This document shows positions 8,863-16,486 of a stretch of DNA of 64,000 bases, piece after piece. Position 1 is the stretch's first letter. Each line of letters starts with the position of its first letter. Made by a program: the position numbers and the translations under genes. The notes under the pieces are model-generated. The model was not told the DNA's origin, made no database searches, and saw only the letters and a program-made list of their open reading frames with translations. The stretch covers positions 1 through 64,000 of the forward strand of contig NZ_JAPJPG010000001.1 of the NCBI RefSeq assembly GCF_030825785.1, written 5' to 3'. This DNA is from Anaerococcus sp. GTDB lineage: Bacteria > Bacillota > Clostridia > Tissierellales > Peptoniphilaceae.

Positions 8863-8998
8863 AATTAATCTTCCCCTATTATTTTAATTTAAGGCTTTAA
8901 GTTTTATTTCATAAAGCCCCCACCTTATTCACTTACCCTGTCCCTATGACTATAAACACGATATTCGTACAGAAAAATAGAAAAGATTTTACGTAAAA
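8863..8998. other. Intergenic stretch upstream of the immunity-like gene
   Basis: Holds a GGCTTT/AAAGCC hairpin (about 8893-8919) and a perfect 12-bp palindrome TTTTACGTAAAA directly before the palindromic element. Nothing else was recognised. Confidence 0.4.
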
Positions 8999-9194
8999 GG
9001 GGCTGTTGCAAAACTATGAATAATCATCGTACTATCGTTAGAAGGTTCTCTTAGGAAATTTTACCTCTCCTGGCCGGTAGGCCTATTGCTGCCTGCCGAC
9101 TGATGGAGTCGATTAGCCCGTCGGCTTAGTGAGACTTTCCGTGGAGGTTCTTCTAACGATAACAGTACGATTTATTCATTCTGCAACAGCCCCC
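8999..9194. repeat. MITE-like palindromic element, about 196 bp
   Basis: Imperfect inverted repeat. Both ends read GGGGCTGTTGCA inward, followed by matching GAATAA, TCGTACT and ATCGTTAGAAG blocks on each arm (about 55 bp per side). The centre holds smaller stems (CGGTAGGC/GCCTGCCG, GCCGAC/GTCGGC). GCTGTTGCA-type ends are common in IS6-like insertion sequences, so this may be a non-autonomous derivative. No clear target duplication was found. It ends 4 bases from the symporter stop and could act as its terminator. Confidence 0.65.
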
Positions 9195-9198
9195 TACT

Positions 9199-10386
9199 TT
9201 ATTTTACAAATCTTTCTACTATCATAGCAACCCCAAGGTCTGTACTTGTGTTGATAGCTGTGGCTAGGGGGTCTACTATGGTTGCTATTAGGACCATGAT
9301 TGGAATCGAGCTTTGAGGGAAGGCAAAGGCTGATATGAGGAATATCTCTCCAGTATAGCCTCCTCCTGGAACTGCCCCCATAACTGATGAGGCTATGACT
9401 GATACTGCTATAGCTGTCAAGAGATTAGAAGGATCTAGTAAGTCTATGCCAAATATAGGGCACAAGAGGGCAATCTTTATTATTTGAATCAAGACCGTTC
9501 CATCCTTGTGGAGATTTGCCCCTATGGGAAGGACTATTGAATTCACATCTTCTCTGATTCCAATTTTTCTTCCTGCCTCAAGATTTGGAGGAAGGGCTGC
9601 CGCAGAGGAACTTGTCCCAAAGGCTGTAAGAACTGGTGGCCACATGTATGTAAATAGCCTTTTGCAAGATTTAAGTCCTCCCCCGATAAAGGCCATGATG
9701 AAGTTTACAAAGAAGAAATATATGATTGAAGCAAGGGCAAATATCAGGATTGTCCTTGATAGGGGACCTACAATCTGTTTGCCATTTTCTCCTAAAAGGA
9801 CTGCAAAATATGCACTCAAGCCAATTGGAGCAAGCTTCATTATATATGATATAATCTTTGTAACGACCTTAGAGGATTGGTCTATAAAGTCCTTTACAAG
9901 CCTTGCCTCATCAGCAAGCTTAGAAATAGCAAGTCCTACGAAGAAGGAAAAGACTATAAGGGCCATCAGATTTTCCCTGGAAAGTAATTTAGAAAAATCA
10001 TCCACTGTAAGCATGGCGAGAAAATCGATACTGGGACTCTTCTCTATTTCAAAATCCTTGAAATTAAGGACAGCATTCTTGTTTGGGTCAAATATTTGAG
10101 TAAAGACAAGCATGTAAATTGCTGCAAATAATCCTGTAATAATAAATATAATAAACATGAGTCCTAATATCTTTCCGATAGTCTTGGTAGTCTTCATCCC
10201 AGTAATCGAAGATACAATTGATGTGAAAATCATTGGAACTATTGATACATACAAGAGATTTAGGAAGATATTGGCTACTCCTTGAAGGCTCTTTGCAGAT
10301 TCTCCTAAGATAAGTCCTAGAATAGCTCCAATAAACATCGACAGTAATAGTATTAGGGAAGATTTATTTTCTTTTAAAATTTTCAT
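9199..10386 (-). CDS. Dicarboxylate/amino acid:cation symporter (DAACS family)
   Basis: A 395-residue membrane carrier related to GltP/GltT/SstT, taking up glutamate, aspartate, serine or C4-dicarboxylates with Na+ or H+. The Ser-rich hairpin FGTSSSAAALP and the late DPLATAINTSTD segment are family hallmarks; about eight hydrophobic segments are visible. I start at ATG 10384-10386 (MKILKENKSS) because AAGGAG lies six bases upstream; the longer frame adds 34 uncharacteristic residues. The substrate cannot be fixed from sequence. It is a single gene. Confidence 0.9.
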   Translation of the reverse strand: MKILKENKSSLILLLSMFIGAILGLILGESAKSLQGVANIFLNLLYVSIVPMIFTSIVSSITGMKTTKTIGKILGLMFIIFIITGLFAAIYMLVFTQIFDPNKNAVLNFKDFEIEKSPSIDFLAMLTVDDFSKLLSRENLMALIVFSFFVGLAISKLADEARLVKDFIDQSSKVVTKIISYIMKLAPIGLSAYFAVLLGENGKQIVGPLSRTILIFALASIIYFFFVNFIMAFIGGGLKSCKRLFTYMWPPVLTAFGTSSSAAALPPNLEAGRKIGIREDVNSIVLPIGANLHKDGTVLIQIIKIALLCPIFGIDLLDPSNLLTAIAVSVIASSVMGAVPGGGYTGEIFLISAFAFPQSSIPIMVLIATIVDPLATAINTSTDLGVAMIVERFVK

Positions 10387-10881
10387 TTCTAGCTCCTTTT
10401 GGGTAAAAAAATACCAGCCCATATTTTCCATAATTATTATTTCAAATCTTGGAGAGACAAATGCTTTTAGAAAATAATGAGCCAGCATTTTATGCTAATG
10501 TGTATTGTTTTGGAATTGATAAATTCACATGGATTAGGGAAGTCAAAAGCTAAATCCAAATCTTTTTTATAGATTTGATGTTATAAAAAGTTAGAATTTG
10601 GATTGCAAAGCGCTGAGGCTGCGGGTCAGATTGACTTTTTCTAGGATTAATCCGCTGTGGATTCAAGTCATGTTGGTTTTTAAATAAGTGAGATGACGCT
10701 ATTTTCTTCTCTCGAAAGCGTACTTTTTCTTTGGTTTTACTCCGCTTCGAAATCTCCATTTAGGAGATTTCTTGCTCCTATGTATCTGCCTTGTTTTTTC
10801 TAAACAAGATAGACTTTGAATCGCAAAGCGCTTCGCTACTTTGCGACCCTACCAGGGCGGGTAGCGGCGCGTCAGCGGCGC
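10387..10881. other. Hairpin-rich, locally GC-rich intergenic region
   Basis: About 500 bases without a supported gene. It contains an AATCCAAAT/ATTTGGATT inverted repeat (about 10554-10602), a perfect 9-bp stem GAAATCTCC/GGAGATTTC (about 10749-10771), CGCAAAG/CTTTGCG (about 10822-10845), CTACC/GGTAG and repeated GCGGCG units beside the metQ stop. The motif GATTGCAAAGCGCT / GAATCGCAAAGCGCT occurs twice. The GC content near 10820-10882 is far above the surroundings. Confidence 0.55.
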
Positions 10882-11745
10882 TTACCAAGCAGGTATCCAT
10901 GATCCTTTTGTTATTTCTTCCATGTCTTTTTTGGTTTCTTCTGTTTGGTAGTATTTTACGAATTCTTTGTATTGTTCGTTGTTTTCATCTTCTTTTCTTG
11001 CTGCTATTAGGTTGATGTATTGTTTTACTGATTCTGTTTTTGGGTTTTCTTTGAATACTGCTGTTTCTTTGTCGAGTCCTGCGTCTAGGGCGAAGGTGTC
11101 GTTTACTGCTGCTAGGTCGCAGTCGTCTAGGCTTCTTGTTGTTTGGGATGCGTCCATTTCTATTAGTTCTAGGTTTTTAGGGTTATCTGTTACTTTGTCG
11201 AGTCCTATTAGGTCGCCTGCTTCGCCTTCTACTTTGATTAGGCCTGCTTCTTGAAGTAGGAAGAGGGCTCTTGCTCCGTTTGTTGGATCGTTAGGTATGG
11301 CGATTTTGCCTCCATCTTCTAGCTCGTCAATTGATTTGAGTTTGTTTGAGTATAGGGCCATTGGGGCAAGCATTGTATCTCCAATTGATACTAAATCTGA
11401 ACCCTTTGATTCATTGAATTCGTTTAGGAATTTATAGTGTTGGTAGGCGTTTAGGTCGATATCTCCTGCTAGAAGGGCTTCGTTTGGTTGGCTGTAGTCT
11501 GAGAATACTACAAGCTCTGCCTTCTTGCCTGTTCCTTCTTCGTATCTTTTGATTACTTCGTTTAGGACGTCGTTGTATTCACCAACTACACCTATTTTGA
11601 TTGTTCCATCTTCTTTTTTCTTTGAATTCTCTTCTGTTTTTACTTGTTCTTTGCTGTCCGCTGGTTTTGCTTCCTTGTTTGCTCCACATGCGCTAAATCC
11701 TAGGACTAGAGCAAGTGCTAGGGCGATTTTTGTAAATTTTTTCAT
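10882..11745 (-). CDS. metQ: MetQ-family methionine-binding lipoprotein (second copy)
   Basis: A 287-residue substrate-binding lipoprotein of the MetNIQ methionine importer. The signal peptide ends in a lipobox (LGFSAC), followed by a Glu/Lys-rich linker. The body (KIGVVGEYNDVLNEVIKRYE, FSDYSQPNEAL, PNDPTNGARALFLLQ) is the NlpA/MetQ fold. It is last in metN-metI-metQ-metQ, 53 bases after a paralog. Two tandem binding proteins for one permease suggest split specificity, for example L- and D-methionine or a methionine peptide or derivative, but the sequence does not settle this. Confidence 0.92.
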   Translation of the reverse strand: MKKFTKIALALALVLGFSACGANKEAKPADSKEQVKTEENSKKKEDGTIKIGVVGEYNDVLNEVIKRYEEGTGKKAELVVFSDYSQPNEALLAGDIDLNAYQHYKFLNEFNESKGSDLVSIGDTMLAPMALYSNKLKSIDELEDGGKIAIPNDPTNGARALFLLQEAGLIKVEGEAGDLIGLDKVTDNPKNLELIEMDASQTTRSLDDCDLAAVNDTFALDAGLDKETAVFKENPKTESVKQYINLIAARKEDENNEQYKEFVKYYQTEETKKDMEEITKGSWIPAW

Positions 11746-11798
11746 TATTTCCTCCTATAATTTACATTTATATTATTAAAGATATAAATCTTAATAAC

Positions 11799-12626
11799 CT
11801 ATCTTAGTTTAAATATTGGGATTACTGCTCCCTTGAATTCGTCTTCTATGACCTTTTTAGTTTCATCTGTTAGATAATAGTTTTCTATGAAGTTTTTGAT
11901 ATCTTTGTTATCTTTGTTATTTTCTTTGACTGCAATTACATTTATAAAGTTCTTGGCTCTTTCATTTTCTGGATCTTCAAGAAAGATTGAATCTTCTGTT
12001 GGGGAAAGTCCCGCCTCCATTGCCATGTCAGAGTTTATTAGAGCTGCATCCACATCTTCTAGGGCCCTCGATACTTGGTCTGCTGGAAGCTCTACAAATT
12101 CAATATTTTTAGGATTTTCTTCTATATCATCTAGAGTTATAAAGTCTCCGCTTCCATCTTTGATCTTAATTACTCCTGCAGATTCCAAGATGTATAGGGC
12201 CCTGGAGTTATTTGATACTTCAACTGGTATGGCAATCTTTCCTCCTTCAGGAACTTCTTCTATATCTTTAATCTTTTGTGAGTAAACTCCCATTGGCGAT
12301 ATTATTGTATCTGCAAGATAAGTGAAGTCTGCATTTTGGTTTTTATTATAGTCTTCTATAAATATATAGGTTGCAAAGGATGATAGGTCGATGTCTCCGT
12401 CCTTTAGGGCATCGTTTGGTTGATTGTAGTCGTTAAATCTTACAAGCTCAATCTTTTTGCCAGTATCCTTCTCGTATCTTTTGATGGCGTCTTCGTATTC
12501 GACATTTCTCTCACCTACTACTCCAAGCTTAAGAGCTTCCTTGCTTTCGTTTTTCTCTGCCCCGCCACAGCTTGTGATTAAGACCGCCAGGGATAGGGCT
12601 GAAAGTAGTCCAAATATTTTTTTCAT
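11799..12626 (-). CDS. metQ: MetQ-family methionine-binding lipoprotein (first copy)
   Basis: A 275-residue lipoprotein with signal peptide and lipobox (VLITSC). The fold is the same as its downstream neighbour: KLGVVGERNVEYEDAIKRYE, FNDYNQPNDALKDG, PVEVSNNSRALYIL. The two copies are clearly diverged, so the duplication is not recent. It begins 8 bases after the metI stop and is therefore probably the main partner of MetNI. Confidence 0.92.
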   Translation of the reverse strand: MKKIFGLLSALSLAVLITSCGGAEKNESKEALKLGVVGERNVEYEDAIKRYEKDTGKKIELVRFNDYNQPNDALKDGDIDLSSFATYIFIEDYNKNQNADFTYLADTIISPMGVYSQKIKDIEEVPEGGKIAIPVEVSNNSRALYILESAGVIKIKDGSGDFITLDDIEENPKNIEFVELPADQVSRALEDVDAALINSDMAMEAGLSPTEDSIFLEDPENERAKNFINVIAVKENNKDNKDIKNFIENYYLTDETKKVIEDEFKGAVIPIFKLR

Positions 12627-12634
12627 ATTTCCTC

Positions 12635-13300
12635 CTAATGACTGGTCTTTCTGATGAGTATATTTGATACTCCTTGGATTATAAATACTATGATTAAGAT
12701 TATTACTACTGATATTAGGACCACGTCGTCCTTGTATCTTTGATAGCCTACCGCTATGGCAAGGTCTCCGATTCCTCCTCCACCGATTAGGCCAGCCATT
12801 GCTGTAAGGCCTAGTAGGGAGATTAGGGTGATTGATGATGCTCTAATTATGGAAGGAAGTCCTTCTCTAAGATAAACTGACCAGATTATCTCAACCGGTC
12901 CCTTACCCATCGCTTCTGCTGCTTCTATTACTCCAGGATCTACTTCTGCAAGAGCCTGTTCGACTTGTTTTGCAAAAAATGGCACTGTTGAAAATATTAA
13001 TGGAACTATAGCTGCTGTAGGACCTATCCTAGTGTTAACTATAAGCTTAGTTATTGGTGCAATTAGGGCAAGTAAGATTACAAAGGGGATTGCCCTAAAG
13101 GTGTTGGTTATCTTATCAAGTACTGAGTAAAGTTTTTTATTTTCTAGTATTCTTCCCCTATCTGTCACAACGAGGATTACTCCTAGTATGAGGCCAAAGA
13201 TTCCTGCAAATATTGCAGAAACGACAAGCATGTGTAGGGTGGCCCAAGTTTCTTTTACAATCCTATCTGATATAGATAGGGCATAATCAAAGTATCCCAT
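12635..13300 (-). CDS. metI: Methionine ABC transporter permease
   Basis: A 221-residue inner-membrane permease with five hydrophobic segments. The cytoplasmic coupling loop EAAEAMGKGPVEIIWSVYL is the EAA motif contacting the ATPase. FRAIPFVILLALIAPITKLI is typical of MetI. Its start overlaps the end of metN by 14 bases, a sign of translational coupling. It works with MetN and the two MetQ proteins. Confidence 0.95.
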   Translation of the reverse strand: MGYFDYALSISDRIVKETWATLHMLVVSAIFAGIFGLILGVILVVTDRGRILENKKLYSVLDKITNTFRAIPFVILLALIAPITKLIVNTRIGPTAAIVPLIFSTVPFFAKQVEQALAEVDPGVIEAAEAMGKGPVEIIWSVYLREGLPSIIRASSITLISLLGLTAMAGLIGGGGIGDLAIAVGYQRYKDDVVLISVVIILIIVFIIQGVSNILIRKTSH

Positions 13301-14315
13301 CTCTACCTCCTAAAATTCTAATTCTAACGTCTCTTTCTTCTAGATAAGCAAGTACTTCATCGAGACTACCGTCAGATCCCTTAAATGTTACTATGAGATT
13401 CCCAACTGGTGTTTGGCTAATAAATTCTATATTTGCTGCAAGGATATTGGTCTTTATTCCAAACTTATCATAGATTTCATTTATAAGCGGCTCTGTTGTA
13501 CTTGCTCCCTTGTAGTTAAGTTGGACTAAGATTTCGTCTTCTTTTAAGATTCCTATGTTTTCCTTAACTTCTTCTATGGTAGCTTCAACATTAGTTGAAG
13601 TTTCTACAAATTCTCTTGTAAGTTCTTCTTTTGGATCGGAGAAAATATCCAAGGTATTTCCCTCTTCGATGACCCTTCCTCCTTGCATTACAGCACATTT
13701 GTTGCAAAGATCTTTTACAACTTCCATCTGGTGGGTAATGATTACAATAGTAAGCTTAAGCTTCTCATTAAGCTCTTTAAGGAGGACTAGGATTTGCTTG
13801 GTAGTCTTAGGATCTAGGGCACTTGTCGCCTCATCGCAAAGAAGGATCTCAGGATCTGAGGCAAGGGCACGGGCTATAGCACATCTTTGCTTTTGCCCTC
13901 CAGAAAGCTCTCTAGGGTATGCGTCTGCCTTATCGCCAATTCCTACAAGCTCTAGAAGTTCCTTGGCCTTTTTAATTTTTTCTTCCTTTGAAATTTTATC
14001 TCTCTTGATTGGAAAGATTACATTATCCAAAACTGTAATATTATTCAAAAGATTGAAATGTTGAAAGATCATTCCTATCTTCTTTCTCCTATCTCTTAAA
14101 TCCTTCTTTGATAAGTCTAGGAGATTTTCTCCCTTTACTACAACCTCTCCTTCAGTAGGCCTTTGAAGGAGGTTGATAGTCCTTACAAGAGTTGACTTAC
14201 CCGCTCCAGAAAAGCCCACAATCCCGTAGGCATCTTGTTTTTCAATTTTGATACTTACATCATCGACTGCCTTAAAGCCATCAAAGTCGACTGTAATATT
14301 CTTTAGCTCAATCAT
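13287..14315 (-). CDS. metN: Methionine ABC transporter ATP-binding protein
   Basis: A 342-residue ATPase. Walker A GFSGAGKST, signature LSGGQKQR and Walker B ILLCDEATSALDP are intact. The C-terminal ~75 residues form a NIL domain (VQLNYKGASTTEPLINEIYD), which in MetN binds methionine and inhibits transport when internal methionine is high. The real start is ATG 14313-14315 (MIELKNITVDF) with AGGAAGGG upstream; the longer frame would read into the T-box terminator. First gene of the importer operon. Confidence 0.96.
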   Translation of the reverse strand: MIELKNITVDFDGFKAVDDVSIKIEKQDAYGIVGFSGAGKSTLVRTINLLQRPTEGEVVVKGENLLDLSKKDLRDRRKKIGMIFQHFNLLNNITVLDNVIFPIKRDKISKEEKIKKAKELLELVGIGDKADAYPRELSGGQKQRCAIARALASDPEILLCDEATSALDPKTTKQILVLLKELNEKLKLTIVIITHQMEVVKDLCNKCAVMQGGRVIEEGNTLDIFSDPKEELTREFVETSTNVEATIEEVKENIGILKEDEILVQLNYKGASTTEPLINEIYDKFGIKTNILAANIEFISQTPVGNLIVTFKGSDGSLDEVLAYLEERDVRIRILGGRDGIL

Positions 14316-14337
14316 ATTTCCCTTCCTAATATTGTAA

Positions 14338-14583
14338 TAAAAAAAGTCCCCAGCTTCCCGAAGGAAACTAAGGACGAAAATTCGCGTTACCACCTTAATT
14401 CATATGCGCTCACACGCATAGGCACTCATCAAGTACAGACATACTCTACTTCTGTAACGGGAAGACCCGTATAGCTCTAATATCGAACTATCCCATCAAA
14501 GGCCATCTTCATCTAAATCAACATCCACCCCTTTCACCAAACGGGGCTCTCTGTAGAACATCTTTCTAGACTACTCTTCTTTT
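14338..14583 (-). promoter_or_regulatory. T-box leader of metNIQQ (methionine specifier)
   Basis: Starts with AAAAGAAGAGTAG. It carries an ATG specifier (14504-14506) in GATGAAGATGGCC, the T-box sequence AAGGTGGTAACGCG (about 14383-14396) and a terminator hairpin with a T run at about 14338-14378. It is closely related to the metY-metA leader, so synthesis and import of methionine share one tRNA-Met signal. Confidence 0.92.
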
Positions 14584-14619
14584 CAAATGGTGTCAAAACT
14601 GTATTTATTTGATAATCCT

Positions 14620-14648
14620 ATAATACCATGGTATTTTTTCCTTGTCAA
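14620..14648 (-). promoter_or_regulatory. Promoter of the metN leader
   Basis: Minus-strand TTGACA (14643-14648), 17-base spacer and TATTAT (14620-14625). Confidence 0.75.
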
Positions 14649-14702
14649 ATAATTTAAAATAATTTGTATAAGTATTAGTTTTATTATATCTATAACTAAA
14701 AT

Positions 14703-14731
14703 TTGCTTAAAGGATCATAGCTTAGTATAAT
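14703..14731 (+). promoter_or_regulatory. Promoter of the par-like antisense RNA
   Basis: TTGCTT (14703-14708), exactly 17 bases, then a perfect TATAAT (14726-14731). No ORF follows. The only thing it can drive before the terminator at 14768-14797 is a ~65-nt RNA. Confidence 0.65.
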
Positions 14732-14743
14732 GATATCACATAG

Positions 14744-14765
14744 GGAATGTAATTAATTTTAACAC
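14744..14765 (+). repeat. Direct repeats in the antitoxin RNA
   Basis: GGAATGTAATT (11 nt) and TTTTAACAC (9 nt) separated by two bases. The same two blocks, in the same order and separated by six bases, are at 14890-14915. Confidence 0.8.
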
Positions 14766-14767
14766 AT

Positions 14768-14797
14768 AAAAAGCAGGAGCTGCAACTCCTGCTTTTT
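14768..14797. terminator. Bidirectional terminator shared by toxin mRNA and antisense RNA
   Basis: A perfect 12-bp stem AAAAAGCAGGAG/CTCCTGCTTTTT with a six-base loop. The A and T ends let it stop transcripts from either side. The stop codon of the peptide gene is 9 bases away. Confidence 0.88.
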
Positions 14798-14805
14798 ATT
14801 TTGGG

Positions 14806-14907
14806 CTAGTTATCATCATCTAAAAACTTGCTATCTAACCACTTACAAACATAGTAACTAGCTATATTTATCGCGATAGCAAACAATAAGGAATGTAATT
14901 TTGACAT
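14806..14907 (-). CDS. Small membrane peptide, candidate Fst-like type I toxin
   Basis: A 33-residue peptide too short for the usual ORF callers. ATG 14905-14907 lies seven bases after a perfect AGGAGG. It has a short N-terminus (MSKLHS), one hydrophobic helix (LLFAIAINIASYYV, residues 7-20), then CKWLD and an acidic end (FLDDDN). One transmembrane helix followed by a Trp-Leu pair and a charged tail is the plan of Fst/Ldr-type toxins. The sequence is not a close match to Fst itself that I can recall. The gene is expressed from an extended -10 (14954-14962) and converges on a short RNA. Function is inferred from architecture. Confidence 0.65.
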   Translation of the reverse strand: MSKLHSLLFAIAINIASYYVCKWLDSKFLDDDN

Positions 14908-14915
14908 TTTAACAC
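14890..14915 (-). repeat. Direct repeats over the toxin start codon
   Basis: Second copy of the GGAATGTAATT / TTTTAACAC pair. On the toxin mRNA it covers the spacer between Shine-Dalgarno and ATG and codons 3-6. Pairing with the antisense RNA would block initiation. Confidence 0.8.
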
Positions 14916-14953
14916 CTCCTAACTGTTACCAGTATAGGGATGATAACAATTTA

Positions 14954-14962
14954 ATTATAGCA
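14954..14962 (-). promoter_or_regulatory. Extended -10 of the toxin gene
   Basis: Minus-strand TGCTATAAT fits the TGnTATAAT extended -10. The leader of about 40 bases holds a GTTA/TAAC stem just before the Shine-Dalgarno, which might hide it. Confidence 0.55.
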
Positions 14963-15066
14963 GATTTTTATATTTTTTAGGGAAAATTTACCCTTAAAAT
15001 ATAGATAAATTTTCATTTTAGGCCGATAAGTATTATAATATAAGTGAATTTATAAAGGGAGGTAAT

Positions 15067-16485
15067 ATGGTAGTATATAATCCAAAATCTAGCAAGGCTA
15101 GTGAATTTATTAACCATGAAGAAATTTTAGAGACTCTCGATTATGGAAGAGAAAATGCCCATAACAGAGAGCTTATCATAGATATTTTAAATAAGGCAAA
15201 AAAGGCTAAGGGCCTAAGTCACAGGGAAGCTTTTGTGCTTTTATCTTGTAAGGAAGAAGACCTAAACGAGGAGATCTTTAATCTTGCGAAAGAGCTTAAA
15301 CATAAGTTTTACGCAAATAGAATAGTGCTTTTCGCACCTTTGTATTTGTCTAACTATTGTGTAAATGGTTGCTCTTACTGTCCTTACCACGGACAAAACA
15401 GAACTATTCCAAGAAGAAAGCTAAGCCAAGAAGAAATTCGTGAGCAGGTTATAGCCCTTCAAGACTTAGGACACAAGAGACTTGCCCTAGAAGCTGGAGA
15501 AGATCCAGTAAACAATCCTCTAGAATACATACTAGAGTCAATTGACACAATCTATAACATAAAACACAAAAACGGAGCTATAAGAAGGGTCAATGTAAAT
15601 ATAGCAGCTACTACTGTTGAAAATTACAGGAAACTTCACGAGGCAGAAATAGGAACCTATATCCTCTTCCAAGAAACATACAACAAGGAAAATTACGAAT
15701 CCCTCCACAAGTTTGGCCCTAAGTCAAACTACGAATATCACACTGAAGCTATGGATAGGGCCTTCGAGGGAGGAATCGACGATCTAGGACTTGGAGTTTT
15801 GTATGGCCTTGATTCTTATGAGTATGAATTCGTTGGTCAATTGATGCACGCAGAACACCTTGAGGCGAGATTTAATGTTGGTCCTCACACAATATCTGTT
15901 CCTAGAATCCAACCAGCTGATGATATAGATCCAAACGACTTCGACAATTCCCTATCTGATGAAATGTTTGAAAAAATCGTAGCCTGCATACGAGTTGCAG
16001 CACCATATACTGGTATGATCGTATCTACTAGGGAAAGTGAAAAGGTACGTGCTAAGCTCTTAGATCTAGGTATTTCCCAAATCTCTGGAGGTTCCAAGAC
16101 TTCTGTAGGAGGATATACAGAAAATGAAACAAAGGGTAGTGATCAATTCGAACTATCAGATAACAGAACACTAGATGAAGTAATCGACTGGCTAATATCA
16201 AAAGACCACGTTCCAAGCTTCTGTACAGCTTGCTACAGGATGGGTAGAACTGGCGAGACCTTTATGGGCATGGTCAAAAAACACGGAATCGGCAATATTT
16301 GCCATCCAAACGCCCTAACAACTCTCGAAGAATATGTAATAGATTACGCAAGTGATAAGACAGCAAAAGATGCCGAAGCCCTTATCCAAATAGAGCTTAA
16401 TAACATTCCAAATCCAGAAGTTCGTGAGTCAACTAGAGAAAATCTAGAAAAAATTAAACAAGGACAAAGAGACCTTTATATCTAA
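15067..16485 (+). CDS. hydG: FeFe-hydrogenase maturase HydG (radical SAM tyrosine lyase)
   Basis: A 472-residue radical SAM enzyme. It cleaves tyrosine to give the CO and CN- ligands of the hydrogenase H-cluster. The SAM cluster motif CX3CX2C is Cys98, Cys102 and Cys105 (NYCVNGCSYCPYHGQN). The C-terminal cluster that binds the CO/CN synthon is CTACYRMGRTGETF...NICHPN, a CX2CX22C pattern that separates HydG from ThiH. AAGGGAGG precedes the ATG, and a TATAAT lies at 15034-15039. hydF follows with one base between. No hydrogenase structural gene is in the window. Confidence 0.97.
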   Translation: MVVYNPKSSKASEFINHEEILETLDYGRENAHNRELIIDILNKAKKAKGLSHREAFVLLSCKEEDLNEEIFNLAKELKHKFYANRIVLFAPLYLSNYCVNGCSYCPYHGQNRTIPRRKLSQEEIREQVIALQDLGHKRLALEAGEDPVNNPLEYILESIDTIYNIKHKNGAIRRVNVNIAATTVENYRKLHEAEIGTYILFQETYNKENYESLHKFGPKSNYEYHTEAMDRAFEGGIDDLGLGVLYGLDSYEYEFVGQLMHAEHLEARFNVGPHTISVPRIQPADDIDPNDFDNSLSDEMFEKIVACIRVAAPYTGMIVSTRESEKVRAKLLDLGISQISGGSKTSVGGYTENETKGSDQFELSDNRTLDEVIDWLISKDHVPSFCTACYRMGRTGETFMGMVKKHGIGNICHPNALTTLEEYVIDYASDKTAKDAEALIQIELNNIPNPEVRESTRENLEKIKQGQRDLYI

Positions 16486-16486
16486 T

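Larger units (their letters stand above)
14738..14802 (+). ncRNA. Candidate antitoxin RNA (RNA II-like) of a par/Fst-type locus
   Basis: Predicted ~65-nt untranslated RNA from the promoter at 14703-14731 to the bidirectional terminator. It contains GGAATGTAATT and TTTTAACAC (14744-14754 and 14757-14765). Identical plus-strand blocks recur over the start of the small membrane peptide gene, which is on the opposite strand. The RNA can therefore base-pair with the ribosome-binding/start region of that mRNA, and also with its terminator. Size, convergence, shared terminator and direct repeats match the RNA II of E. faecalis par. No experiment supports it yet. Confidence 0.65.

Noticed and set aside
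9506..10099. Long plus-strand frame (197 codons) opposite the symporter
   Set aside because: Antisense shadow of a clear membrane carrier; no start signals and low-complexity composition.
10550..10759. 69-codon minus-strand frame rich in Lys/Arg/Gln
   Set aside because: It has no Shine-Dalgarno, overlaps several perfect hairpins and repeats, and resembles no known protein. Treated as non-coding.
14316..14393. N-terminal extension of MetN
   Set aside because: It would be translated from the T-box terminator hairpin. The ATG at 14313-14315 has a good ribosome-binding site and gives the normal MetN start.
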